Below are positions 1 to 8,331 of a stretch of DNA of 23,465 nucleotides, one piece after another (the first letter of the stretch is position 1; every line of letters begins with the position of its first letter). A program made the position numbers and the translations under genes. Under the pieces are notes generated by a model, which saw only the letters and a list, made by a program, of their open reading frames with translations, had not been told where the DNA came from and did no database searches. Source of the DNA: Elusimicrobiota bacterium (GTDB taxonomy: Bacteria; CAYTYR01; UBA6262; DAOVJB01); contig DAOVJB010000002.1 in assembly GCA_030673425.1 (NCBI GenBank), forward strand, positions 1 through 23,465, written 5' to 3'.

Positions 1-1
1 A

Positions 2-1435
2 AAAGAGTGGGATTTCAAGCCGAGGGTAAAAGAAGGGGAAGAAGTTACCCCAGGAGATATTTTAGGAGCGGTGCAGGAAACAGAAATAATCGAGCACCGC
101 ATCCTCGTTCCTCTTGGAATTGAGGGAAAGGTAAAAGAAATAAGAGAAGGCAAAGTAAAGGTTGAGGACACAATTGCTCTCATTGAAACCCGGGAAGGCG
201 AAGAAAAGAAAATCTCCATGCTTCAGAGGTGGCCGGTACGTCAGGGTCGTCCTTATAGGGAAAAATTATCTCCCCGGATACCTCTGGTCACTGGGCAGCG
301 TGTTATAGATACTTTCTTCCCGATAGCAAAAGGTGGTACTGCCTGCATTCCGGGACCTTTTGGGAGCGGAAAAACAATTGTTCTTCACCAACTTGCTAAG
401 TGGTCAGACGCAGATATTATTGTTTACGTTGGATGTGGAGAAAGAGGCAATGAGATGACCGATGTCTTGCTGGAATTTCCTGCATTAAAGGATCCCAAGA
501 GCGGAGAATCTTTAATTAAAAGGACAGTTTTAATAGCTAATACATCAAATATGCCTGTTGCTGCTCGTGAGGCTTCTATTTATACGGGTATTACTATAGC
601 TGAATATTACCGTGATATGGGTTATAATGTGGCATTAATGGCAGACTCTACCAGTCGCTGGGCAGAAGCACTAAGGGAAATGTCTGGAAGGTTAGAGGAG
701 ATGCCCGGGGAAGAGGGATATCCTGCTTATATGGGTACGAGAATCGCTGAGTTTTATGAACGTGCAGGCTATGTTAAATGTCTTGGTAATCATAAGATAG
801 AAGGAACTCTTTCTATAATGGGGGCTGTTTCCCCTCCAGGAGGAGATTTGTCTGACCCTGTAGTGCAGGTTACGTTACGCATGGTTCAGGTATTTTGGGG
901 TCTTGAAGACAGATTGGCCTATATGCGCCATTTTCCTGCTATAAATTGGCTCAGAAGTTATTCTCTTTATTTAGCAGGTTTAAGAGAATTTATGACTCAG
1001 AGTATTGCCAAAAATTTCATGGATTTAAGAAATGAAGCAATGAGAATTTTACAGGAAGAAGCATCTCTTGAAGAAATTGTCAGATTAGTTGGACTAGAAT
1101 CACTCTCACCACAGGAGAAGTTAGTTTTAGAGAGTGCCAAGTCCATAAGAGAAGATTTTCTCCATCAGCATGCATTTGATGATGTGGATACCTATACTTC
1201 TCTTAAGAAACAATATAGGATGATTAAAATAGTAATTATGTTTCATGAATGCTGCAAGAAAGCTTTAGAGGATGGAATTGTGTTTGAGGATTTAATGGCT
1301 CTTAAGATTAGAGAAAAAATTGCCAAGGTGAAATTTATTGATGAAAAAAACATGGACGAATTTGATATGACAGAAAAAGAATTAAATGATCAAATAAGTC
1401 AGATAGATAAAAAAACAGTCAGAATAAAAACTTGA
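2..1435 (+). CDS. atpA: V/A-type ATP synthase/ATPase subunit A, 5'-partial
   Basis: Catalytic A subunit of a V/A-type (archaeal/vacuolar-like) rotary ATPase, which hydrolyses or makes ATP in the cytoplasmic V1/A1 head. The frame is open to the window edge. The 23 codons before the GTG at 71 read as typical A-subunit sequence ([15 protein letters not shown]), so that GTG is an internal codon and the gene starts outside the window. About 477 residues are visible; the family has roughly 580, so about 100 N-terminal residues are missing. The A-subunit Walker A loop GPFGSGKT is encoded at 353-376 and the GERGNE motif with the catalytic Glu at 437-454. The next gene, subunit B, starts 12 bp after the stop. 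The A-B-D order is usual for this complex. The assignment is secure. The membrane subunits are not seen, so the coupling ion cannot be told. Confidence 0.97.
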   Translation, partial: KEWDFKPRVKEGEEVTPGDILGAVQETEIIEHRILVPLGIEGKVKEIREGKVKVEDTIALIETREGEEKKISMLQRWPVRQGRPYREKLSPRIPLVTGQRVIDTFFPIAKGGTACIPGPFGSGKTIVLHQLAKWSDADIIVYVGCGERGNEMTDVLLEFPALKDPKSGESLIKRTVLIANTSNMPVAAREASIYTGITIAEYYRDMGYNVALMADSTSRWAEALREMSGRLEEMPGEEGYPAYMGTRIAEFYERAGYVKCLGNHKIEGTLSIMGAVSPPGGDLSDPVVQVTLRMVQVFWGLEDRLAYMRHFPAINWLRSYSLYLAGLREFMTQSIAKNFMDLRNEAMRILQEEASLEEIVRLVGLESLSPQEKLVLESAKSIREDFLHQHAFDDVDTYTSLKKQYRMIKIVIMFHECCKKALEDGIVFEDLMALKIREKIAKVKFIDEKNMDEFDMTEKELNDQISQIDKKTVRIKT

Positions 1436-1447
1436 GGAGTTTTAGTT

Positions 1448-2830
1448 ATGTATAAAGAATATTTAACCGTAACGAATATTGCAGGACCTCTTATATTAGT
1501 GGAAGAGACTGAAGGGGTAGAATACGGCGGTATAGCAGAAATAGAGCTGGCTTCAGGAGAGGTTCGCAGGGGGAAGGTTTTAGAGGTAGACCGTGATAAA
1601 GTGCTTGTTCAGTTATTCGAGGGAACGACAGGTCTGAATGTAACTTCCAGCAGAGTTCGTTTTTTGGGTAGAGGAATCGAACTTGCAGTTTCACCGGATA
1701 TGCTGGGAAGGATATTTGATGGTTTGGGTAATCCGATTGATAAAGGCCCCCGTATAATCCCGGATAAGAAAATTGACATAAATGGTAATCCTATCAATCC
1801 TTATGCCCGTGATTATCCTTCAGAGTTTATTCAAACGGGTATCTCTGCCATTGATGGTATGAATACTTTAGTAAGGGGTCAAAAGTTACCGATCTTTTCT
1901 GGTTCAGGTTTGCCTCATGCACGTTTAGCAGCACAGATTGCAAGACAATCAAAAGTTTTAGGGAAAGAAGAAAAATTTGCTGTAGTATTTGCCGCCATGG
2001 GAATAACCTTTGAGGAAGCAAACTATTTTATAAGCGATTTTAAGAAAACAGGTGCTATAGAAAAAGCAGTACTTTTTATCAATCTTGCTGACAATCCTGC
2101 TATAGAGAGGATAGCTACACCCAGGATGGCTTTGACCGCTGCTGAATATTTAGCTTTTGAGCAAGGTATGCATGTTCTGGTGATACTCTCTGATATGACA
2201 AATTACGCAGAAGCCTTAAGGGAGATTTCAGCAGCAAGAAAAGAAGTTCCTGGAAGAAGAGGATATCCGGGATATCTGTATACTGACCTAGCTGCTATTT
2301 TTGAAAGAGCGGGTAGGATTAAAGGTAAGAAAGGGTCAATTACTCAGATTCCTATTCTTACTATGCCTGAGGATGATAAAACACATCCCATACCCGATCT
2401 TACCGGATATATTACAGAAGGGCAGATCATCCTTTCTCGCCAGCTGCACCGCAAGGGGATTTATCCGCCTATTGATGTATTGCCTTCCCTTTCCAGGTTG
2501 AAAGAAAAAGGAATAGGAGCGACTAAGACGCGTGAAGATCATGGCAATGTTACCAGCCAACTATTTGCTGCTTATGCCAGAGGCAAAGAGGTGAAAGAAT
2601 TAGAGGTTATATTAGGAGAAGCTGCTCTTTCAGAAGTTGATAAATTATTTTCCAGGTTTGCAGATAACTATGAATCTGAGTTTGTCAGGCAACGGGATGA
2701 TGAGGAGAGAAGCCTTAGTGAGACATTGGATATAGGATGGGAACTATTAAGTAAATTGCCACGTGCAGAATTAAAACGCGTAAAAGATAAAGAGATAGAA
2801 AAATACATGAAAAAAGAAAATAATAAGTAA
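1448..2830 (+). CDS. atpB: V/A-type ATP synthase/ATPase subunit B
   Basis: Non-catalytic (regulatory) B subunit, which alternates with A in the hexameric head of the rotary ATPase. The protein is 460 residues, normal for the family. Residues 1-75 form the N-terminal beta-barrel domain. The nucleotide-binding fold follows, with the B-type degenerate P-loop region SGSGLPH at 151-157 in place of a true Walker A; this is normal for the subunit, not damage. Other family blocks are [21 protein letters not shown] and [13 protein letters not shown] (about residues 315-340). The start is supported by GAGGAG at 1434-1439, eight bases before the ATG, and it follows the subunit A stop closely. Subunit D begins 14 bp after the stop, so the three genes form one operon. 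Confidence 0.97.
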   Translation: MYKEYLTVTNIAGPLILVEETEGVEYGGIAEIELASGEVRRGKVLEVDRDKVLVQLFEGTTGLNVTSSRVRFLGRGIELAVSPDMLGRIFDGLGNPIDKGPRIIPDKKIDINGNPINPYARDYPSEFIQTGISAIDGMNTLVRGQKLPIFSGSGLPHARLAAQIARQSKVLGKEEKFAVVFAAMGITFEEANYFISDFKKTGAIEKAVLFINLADNPAIERIATPRMALTAAEYLAFEQGMHVLVILSDMTNYAEALREISAARKEVPGRRGYPGYLYTDLAAIFERAGRIKGKKGSITQIPILTMPEDDKTHPIPDLTGYITEGQIILSRQLHRKGIYPPIDVLPSLSRLKEKGIGATKTREDHGNVTSQLFAAYARGKEVKELEVILGEAALSEVDKLFSRFADNYESEFVRQRDDEERSLSETLDIGWELLSKLPRAELKRVKDKEIEKYMKKENNK

Positions 2831-2844
2831 GATGTGGAGTAGAT

Positions 2845-3465
2845 ATGCGTTTAGCTGTTAATCCCACGCGTATGGAGTTGTTAAAATTAAAAAGAAGAAT
2901 CGGTTTAGCCCGCAGAGGTCATAAATTGCTTAAGAGTAAACTGGACGAGCTTTTTCAGCGATTTTTTCCTTTAGTGCAGGAAACAAAGCAATTAAGAGAC
3001 AATGTTGAACTGGGGATTAATACTGCTTTTGGAAATTTTATCTTGGCTCGTTCTTCAATGTCCAGGGAGTCTATTAGTGAAGCAATAATGTACACGCAAT
3101 TTCGTGTTAGAGTACAGACCGCCTTAGACGTGATAATGAACTTGCGCGTACCTAATTTTAAGTTAAATTATGAAGGTGATATTCTTTCATATGGTTTTGT
3201 AGATACTTCTTCTCAGTTGGATGAAGCTCTTTATAATTACCTGGATGTTTTACCTATGATGGTTAAATTAGCTGAGTTAGAGAAAACCTTGGAAATGATT
3301 GCTTATGAGATAGAACGTACAAGACGGCGGGTTAATGCTTTAGAGTATATACTTATACCTAACATGGTAGAGACCATAAGATATATAAGTCAGAAACTTA
3401 ATGAAATAGCGAGGGGAAATCTTACGCGCTTAATGAAAATAAAAGATATAGTAAGAGCACATTGA
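2845..3465 (+). CDS. atpD: V/A-type ATP synthase/ATPase subunit D
   Basis: Central rotor-shaft subunit D, which sits inside the A3B3 head and transmits rotation to the membrane ring. The 206-residue length fits the family. The N-terminus NPTRMELLKLKRRIGLARRG is the highly conserved D-subunit opening, followed by GHKLLKSKLDEL. The remainder is mostly long alpha-helix/coiled coil, with a second helix near the end containing ERTRRRVNALEYILIPN. Subunit D is the last ATPase gene here. No I or K membrane subunits follow it, although in Chlamydia-type operons they come after D. They must lie upstream of the window or elsewhere. The gene is separated from rsmI by 59 A-rich bases. Confidence 0.96.
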   Translation: MRLAVNPTRMELLKLKRRIGLARRGHKLLKSKLDELFQRFFPLVQETKQLRDNVELGINTAFGNFILARSSMSRESISEAIMYTQFRVRVQTALDVIMNLRVPNFKLNYEGDILSYGFVDTSSQLDEALYNYLDVLPMMVKLAELEKTLEMIAYEIERTRRRVNALEYILIPNMVETIRYISQKLNEIARGNLTRLMKIKDIVRAH

Positions 3466-3524
3466 GGAATTAAAAATTAAAAATGAAGAGTTAAAAAGTA
3501 GTTGAAAGAATTAAAGGAAAAATT

Positions 3525-4184
3525 GTGAGTTTATATATTGTCTCTACTCCTATTGGTAATTTGGAAGATATAAGTCTGCGCGCTTTAAGGATATTAAAAG
3601 AGGTTGATTTAATCGCATGTGAAGATACACGCAGGACAAGAAAATTATTAACCTATTATAACATCCATACACCTTTGACCAGTTATTACCAGCATAATAG
3701 GGTGAGAAAGACCCAGGTTCTATCTAAGCTCTTAAAAGAAGGTAAGAAGATTGCCCTGGTTAGTGATGCCGGTACCCCTGGAATTTCTGATCCTGGTTTT
3801 CTCATTATTGACCGTGCAATAAGTGAAGGTTTTGAGGTAGTACCTGTCCCTGGTCCTTCAGCTTTGATTACGGCAATAGTTGTATCGGGACTTCCTACGA
3901 ACGGATTTGTTTTTTTGGGCTTTTTACCACGTAAAAAAGGCAAAATAAGAAAAGAGCTTGAAAAAGCAGGTCTATTGGGCAAAACCGTGGTTTTTTATGA
4001 ATCTCCTTTTCGTATTCAGAATACCTTGGATATTGTTCATGAAGTGTTAGGTAACTGCAGGGTTGTCGTGGCGCGGGAACTCACTAAGAAGTTTGAAGAA
4101 ATAATAAGAGGAAATCTGGAGGATGTTATTACTGAGCTGAAGGGTAGGAAAATCAAGGGGGAACTAGTAATTATGACTTTTTGA
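3525..4184 (+). CDS. rsmI: 16S rRNA (cytidine1402-2'-O)-methyltransferase RsmI, short form
   Basis: SAM-dependent tetrapyrrole-methylase-fold enzyme that 2'-O-methylates C1402 of 16S rRNA in the ribosomal decoding centre. Diagnostic blocks are STPIGNLEDISLRAL at residues 7-21, ACEDTRRTRKLL at 31-42, the SAM-binding VSDAGTPGISDPG at 79-91, VPGPSA at 108-113 and FYESPFRI at 157-164. The protein is only 219 residues and stops right after the methylase domain (KGELVIMTF). Well-studied RsmI proteins have about 280 residues, with an extra C-terminal helical domain that is absent here. The start is GTG, with AAGGAA at 3514-3519 in front. It may be a tail of the ATPase operon or have its own promoter; the 59-bp gap is A-rich and I see no clear -10/-35 pair. 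Confidence 0.95.
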   Translation: MSLYIVSTPIGNLEDISLRALRILKEVDLIACEDTRRTRKLLTYYNIHTPLTSYYQHNRVRKTQVLSKLLKEGKKIALVSDAGTPGISDPGFLIIDRAISEGFEVVPVPGPSALITAIVVSGLPTNGFVFLGFLPRKKGKIRKELEKAGLLGKTVVFYESPFRIQNTLDIVHEVLGNCRVVVARELTKKFEEIIRGNLEDVITELKGRKIKGELVIMTF

Positions 4185-4328
4185 TGCTGGTTTAAAGATA
4201 TTGAAAAACTAGTTTACATTAGATTGAAATTTATGGTATAAGTATAAGACTTATGTAGAAAACTTCACGATTTACTATCTTTATATATTATATATGTTAA
4301 TAGTAGATAGACAAGGAGATATTAAGAT
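4185..4328 (+). other. bamA leader / intergenic region
   Basis: The longest gene-free stretch in the window (144 bp), very AT-rich. It holds a promoter candidate (listed separately), a perfect 10-bp palindrome AAACTAGTTT at 4206-4215 touching the -35 element, and imperfect inverted repeats in the presumed 5' leader: CTATCT at 4275-4280 with AGATAG at 4305-4310, or alternatively TACTAT at 4273-4278 with ATAGTA at 4300-4305. The stems are short and AT-rich, so they are weak evidence for an RNA element. I see no GC-rich hairpin with a U-run that would terminate rsmI transcripts. Confidence 0.6.
4213..4242 (+). promoter_or_regulatory. Sigma70-like extended -10 promoter for the envelope operon
   Basis: TTTACA at 4213-4218 (one mismatch to the TTGACA consensus), an 18-bp spacer, and TATAAG at 4237-4242 preceded by TGG, which gives an extended -10 (TGnTATAAG). 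Transcription would begin near 4249-4251, leaving about 80 nt of leader before bamA. It lies in the only real gap upstream of a 17-gene collinear run, so it is the likeliest main promoter for the lipid A cluster. AT-rich DNA produces such matches by chance, so this needs transcript data. Confidence 0.5.
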
Positions 4329-6608
4329 ATGGCAAGGTATTTGTTAAAAGTGTTTTTCTTGTGTATTGTTTTATTTACTTTAATCTGTTCTCTAACAGGG
4401 CATACTTTATATGCTCAGGAAGAACAGGAGGTTAAGGTAATAAAGGTTAAAATCGAGGGTCTTAAAAATGTCCCGAAGAGAGACATAAAAGGGGTCATAA
4501 AGACTAAAAAAGGGAAAGAATTCGACTCCGAGGTATTAGACGAAGACCTGCAAAGTATTTATAATCTGGCTCTCTTTAGTAACGTGGAGGTTGATGTAAA
4601 GGATGTAGAAGAAGGTGTTGAGGTAACCTTTATAGTAGAAGAAAAACCGATAATTAAAAAGGTTGATTTTAGAGGAAATGAACATATAAGCAGAAGGTTG
4701 CTTAGAGATGAAATTTCCCTGAAAAAACGCGGAGCTTTTGATAAAGGAGTAATGAAGGACGACAGGATAAAAATAACCTCTTTATATAAAGATAAAGGAT
4801 ACGCAAATGTCCGGGTGGAAGCTTATCCGACTATAGATGAAAAAACAGAACAGGTTAAGGTTGTGTTTTTTATCATGGAAGGGAAAAAGGTTACTATAGG
4901 CAGCGTTGATATTATTGGGGTCCAAGCTTTTAAGAAGAAGAAAGTGTTCAAGCTTCTAAAGAAGACCAAGCGTAAGAAGGTCTTTAAGGAAGATCTTTTT
5001 CAGGAAGATTTAGATAGAATAATAACTTTGTATCGGAATCACGGGTATCTTGAGGTTGAGATTCTAGAGCCGGAGATTACCTATACCGATGAAGAAAGCA
5101 AAGTGAATATACTGTTGAATATAGCAGAAGGGGTCAAATATAATGTAGGTAATATAAATTTTATGGGGAATATTATTCTGACAGATAAAGAACTAAGAGA
5201 TACTTTAGAGTTGAAAGAAAACGAGGTGTATAATCAAGAAAAATTTGATGAAACCAGACAGAATATCGAATCGGTTTATGCTGAAAAAGGCTATGTTTTT
5301 ATGAGGGTACAAGCCGAAACGCAAACAAATGCCGAGACCAAGATTGTTGATATTAGTTTTGATATTACAGAAGGGCCTCTTGTATATGTAGGGAAGATAT
5401 TTATAACAGGAAATGATAGGACAAAAGATTATGTGATTAGGCGTGAGATATTATTAAAAGAAGGTGATCCCTTCAATAGGACAAGGATACAGCGCAGCCA
5501 GCAGAAAATATATAATCTGGGTTATTTTAAGGAGGTCAACCTAAGCCCTCGTCCTTCAGGAAAGGACCAGCTTGACTTGATTTTTGAGCTAGAGGAACAG
5601 CAGACAAACACAATTAGTGCGGGAGTTGGATATAGTAGTGTTGATAAGCTATTAGGAACAGTTGAATTAGGGATTAATAATTTGTTTGGCAGAGGGCAGA
5701 GGCTGAGTTTACTTTATGAGATAGGTCTTATGAAAAAGTATTATGAAATTGATTTTACCGAGCCATGGTTATTTGGGAGACCCTATTCTTTTGGAATAGG
5801 CATATACGATAAAATAAGAATGAAAGATTATGAGTATACCATTAATGGTGAAGAAAAGACAGATAGATATAAAGAAGAGAGAAAAGGAGGTAGTATACGG
5901 TTAGGCCATCGTTTTAAGGATTTTTATACCGTTCGTTTTGCTTATAAATATGAAGACGTAGCTATCTTTGATGCTAATGAGGATAATGAGACCCTGAAAA
6001 TCAAGCAGGATTCCGGCTGGGAAAACACCAGCAGCCTTACCACCACTTTTATCAGGGATAACCGTGATAATATTTTCGATGCCTCAAGAGGTTCCCGACA
6101 TAGTATTTCTACTGAGGTAGCTGGAGGAATTTTTGGAGGGAATCATCACTTTACCAAGTATATTGGTGAAACGAGTTGGTATTTTCCGACTATAGGAAGG
6201 CTCGTTCTGGCATTACATGCACAGGCCGGGATTGTAGACCATTTCGGACTTTCTAACGAGGTACCTATCTATGAGAAATTTTTTGTTGGAGGGGCAGAGA
6301 CTATTCGTGGTTATAGTTATTATGGGGAAATTGGACCTTCTGATGGCGCTAAAAGTATGTTAGTCATCAATATCGAGTATAAACTTAGTATTCCGGAAAC
6401 ACCAATTCAGTTTGCAATTTTCTATGATGCAGGTAATGCCTGGGGAACCATCAACCATCCTTCTTACGATTTAAAAGAAGGCATCGGAGCCGGTATTCGT
6501 TTTCTGACTCCTGTCTTCCCTATACGTTTAGATTATGGTTATGGTCTGCAGCATAAACCAGGGGAAGAAAAGGGGCGATGGTATTTTACTATTGGGCAGA
6601 TATTTTAA
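4329..6608 (+). CDS. bamA: Outer membrane protein assembly factor BamA
   Basis: Omp85-family protein that folds and inserts beta-barrel proteins into the outer membrane. The protein is 759 residues. It has a Sec signal peptide at residues 1-29 (hydrophobic core FFLCIVLFTLICSL, probable cleavage LYA|Q). Five POTRA repeats follow at roughly 35-106, 108-187, 188-270, 271-350 and 352-425. A 16-strand-type barrel spans about 427-759. The barrel carries the conserved loop-6 motif as IRGY at 659-662 (VRGF in E. coli), and the last residue is Phe (GQIF), as in the C-terminal outer-membrane signal. The start is supported by AAGGAG at 4313-4318. POTRA3 has an unusually basic segment at residues 202-220 (12 Lys/Arg in 19). 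The gene is first in the envelope operon and followed 33 bp later by skp/ompH, the classical bamA-skp-lpxD order. Confidence 0.97.
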   Translation: MARYLLKVFFLCIVLFTLICSLTGHTLYAQEEQEVKVIKVKIEGLKNVPKRDIKGVIKTKKGKEFDSEVLDEDLQSIYNLALFSNVEVDVKDVEEGVEVTFIVEEKPIIKKVDFRGNEHISRRLLRDEISLKKRGAFDKGVMKDDRIKITSLYKDKGYANVRVEAYPTIDEKTEQVKVVFFIMEGKKVTIGSVDIIGVQAFKKKKVFKLLKKTKRKKVFKEDLFQEDLDRIITLYRNHGYLEVEILEPEITYTDEESKVNILLNIAEGVKYNVGNINFMGNIILTDKELRDTLELKENEVYNQEKFDETRQNIESVYAEKGYVFMRVQAETQTNAETKIVDISFDITEGPLVYVGKIFITGNDRTKDYVIRREILLKEGDPFNRTRIQRSQQKIYNLGYFKEVNLSPRPSGKDQLDLIFELEEQQTNTISAGVGYSSVDKLLGTVELGINNLFGRGQRLSLLYEIGLMKKYYEIDFTEPWLFGRPYSFGIGIYDKIRMKDYEYTINGEEKTDRYKEERKGGSIRLGHRFKDFYTVRFAYKYEDVAIFDANEDNETLKIKQDSGWENTSSLTTTFIRDNRDNIFDASRGSRHSISTEVAGGIFGGNHHFTKYIGETSWYFPTIGRLVLALHAQAGIVDHFGLSNEVPIYEKFFVGGAETIRGYSYYGEIGPSDGAKSMLVINIEYKLSIPETPIQFAIFYDAGNAWGTINHPSYDLKEGIGAGIRFLTPVFPIRLDYGYGLQHKPGEEKGRWYFTIGQIF

Positions 6609-6641
6609 GTTAACAAAGACACATTATACGAGGAGGGTAAA

Positions 6642-7247
6642 ATGAAAAAATTCATTGCTATCGTTATTATTACCGGATTGACTCTTGCAACTTGTTTAAG
6701 TTTAATGGCTCAAGACCGTAGTATGCCAGAGGAGGAAGCTATAGGCAGTTCCTCTGAAGTAACTGTTGGTGCATTAGGACAAACCACACATCAAAATGTG
6801 GTTGGATCACCAAAGATAGGATATGTGGATGTAGCCAGGGTTTTCGATGAATATTCACGCACTAAGAAAGCTAAAGCGGACTTAGATAAAGAAATAAAAT
6901 TAAAACAGCAAACTATCAGAGACATGGAGAAAGAGCTGAGGAAATTACGCAAGGAATTCGAGAGTCAAAAAGAGGATCTCACTGAGGAAGAGATAAGAAA
7001 AAAGGAAAGATTGATAGAAGAAAAATCTAATGGTATACAAATATTTACTGATGCGGCAGAAGCTGAGTTATCTGAGAAAGAAGCAAAATTAACCGAGGAA
7101 ATAGTAGGTGAGATTTACGATGCAATTTATTCGTTGGGTAAAGAAGAAAACTTCAGTCTAATTGTAGATAAAAGCAATGTTATTTATGGGGATATAACCT
7201 TAGACTTGACTGATAGGCTGATTAAAAAGTTAGAGGCTCAGAAATAG
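6642..7247 (+). CDS. skp: OmpH/Skp-family periplasmic chaperone
   Basis: Periplasmic chaperone that holds unfolded outer-membrane proteins on their way to BamA. The protein is 201 residues with a signal peptide at 1-23 (core [20 protein letters not shown]). A low-complexity polar linker follows at about 24-56. The OmpH domain starts at [14 protein letters not shown] (58-71), contains the long charged coiled-coil tentacles (about 75-155) and ends with ILVDKSN-like [20 protein letters not shown] (171-190). The linker between signal and domain is about 30 residues longer than in E. coli Skp. A strong AGGAGG lies five bases before the ATG. Its position between bamA and lpxD is conserved in many diderms. 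A LATC sequence in the signal peptide is not a good lipobox (Thr before Cys), so I predict a soluble protein. Confidence 0.93.
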   Translation: MKKFIAIVIITGLTLATCLSLMAQDRSMPEEEAIGSSSEVTVGALGQTTHQNVVGSPKIGYVDVARVFDEYSRTKKAKADLDKEIKLKQQTIRDMEKELRKLRKEFESQKEDLTEEEIRKKERLIEEKSNGIQIFTDAAEAELSEKEAKLTEEIVGEIYDAIYSLGKEENFSLIVDKSNVIYGDITLDLTDRLIKKLEAQK

Positions 7248-7269
7248 AATTTATTGGAGCAATAAGTTT

Positions 7270-8310
7270 ATGAAAAAGACCTTGAGGGAATTAGCTGATT
7301 TTGTTGAAGGGGATTTGCTGGGTGAGGATAGTGTCGAGATTAGAGGCGTAGCAGGTATCCGTGAGGCTAAAGCAGGAGATATAACTTTTCTTGCTAATCT
7401 TAAATATGTATCCAAGATTGATACGACTTCCGCTTCTGCTATAGTAGTGCCGTTAGAAGTTAGTGACATTAATAAGCCAGCTATTAGAGTAAAAGATCCA
7501 TATCTATCTTTTGCTAAGATAATGACTTTGTTTGTTCGTGATGAAATTGGGTTACCTTCAGGTATACATGAAACTGCTGTTGTAGGTAAAAACGTTGAAC
7601 TTGCTAAAGGCGTAAGTATAGGTGCGTATTCAGTTATAGGCGATGAGGTTAGTATAGGAGAAAACACCGTTATATATCCCCATGTCTATGTTGGAGATAA
7701 AACTAAGATTGGAAGCAATAGTCTCATTTATCCTATGGTTTCTATTAGAGAAAGAATAGAAGTAGGGAGTAGTGTTATTATTCATTCAGGAGTTGTAATA
7801 GGCAGTGATGGTTTTGGCTTCGCAGGAACTCCTGAAGGGCAGAATTTCAAGATTCCCCAGTTAGGAACCGTTGTTGTTGGTGATGACGTTGAAATAGGTG
7901 CTAATGTCACTATTGACAGGGGAACAATGGGGGCTACAAAAATAGGGAAGGGTACCAAGATAGATAATTTAGTACAGATTGCTCATAATGTCCAAATAGG
8001 GGAGAACTGTCTGATTCTAGGTCAATCCGGGATATCAGGAAGCACCAAGATTGGCAACAATGTTATTATTGCAGGCCAGGCAGGAATAACGGGACATATT
8101 AGTATAGGCGATAAAGCTAAGATTGGGGCACAAGCCGGCGTTACAAAGTCTGTTAGTTCAGGAGAATCTGTTTCTGGATATCCTGCACGTCCACATAGAG
8201 AGGCTTTAAGGATAGAGGCAAATATCCACAAATTACCAGATTTGATTAAGAAAATTCAAACATTAGAGGATAAAATAAAAAGACTCCAAGAGCAAAAAGC
8301 AAAGGAATAA
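7270..8310 (+). CDS. lpxD: UDP-3-O-(3-hydroxyacyl)glucosamine N-acyltransferase LpxD
   Basis: Third enzyme of lipid A synthesis; it transfers a 3-hydroxyacyl chain from ACP to the 2-amine of UDP-3-O-acyl-glucosamine in the cytoplasm. The protein is 346 residues. The N-terminal uridine-binding domain (about 1-100) contains the family block [15 protein letters not shown] (29-43). A left-handed beta-helix of hexapeptide repeats spans about 101-300, with IGSDGFGFA at 177-185. The likely catalytic His is His-239 in [12 protein letters not shown], equivalent to E. coli His239. A short C-terminal helix (320-346) is rich in Lys/Glu. A GGAG at 7256-7259 supports the ATG. The gene follows ompH by 22 bp and precedes lpxC-fabZ by 21 bp, in the same run. 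Confidence 0.97.
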   Translation: MKKTLRELADFVEGDLLGEDSVEIRGVAGIREAKAGDITFLANLKYVSKIDTTSASAIVVPLEVSDINKPAIRVKDPYLSFAKIMTLFVRDEIGLPSGIHETAVVGKNVELAKGVSIGAYSVIGDEVSIGENTVIYPHVYVGDKTKIGSNSLIYPMVSIRERIEVGSSVIIHSGVVIGSDGFGFAGTPEGQNFKIPQLGTVVVGDDVEIGANVTIDRGTMGATKIGKGTKIDNLVQIAHNVQIGENCLILGQSGISGSTKIGNNVIIAGQAGITGHISIGDKAKIGAQAGVTKSVSSGESVSGYPARPHREALRIEANIHKLPDLIKKIQTLEDKIKRLQEQKAKE

Positions 8311-8331
8311 TATAGAGGGGGAATTATTAAT

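Noticed and set aside
1898-1918. Missing Walker A in the ATPase B subunit taken as damage
   Set aside because: SGSGLPH in place of a P-loop is the normal non-catalytic B-subunit sequence.
3466-3524. A-rich direct-repeat-like stretch (ATTAAAAATTAAAAAT) between the ATPase operon and rsmI
   Set aside because: Low-complexity AT sequence, too short and irregular for a repeat family call; no promoter or terminator could be supported in it.
6684-6707. Lipoprotein signal (LATC) in the Skp/OmpH signal peptide
   Set aside because: The residue before Cys is Thr, not Gly/Ala/Ser, and a good signal peptidase I site lies just downstream, so a soluble chaperone is more likely.
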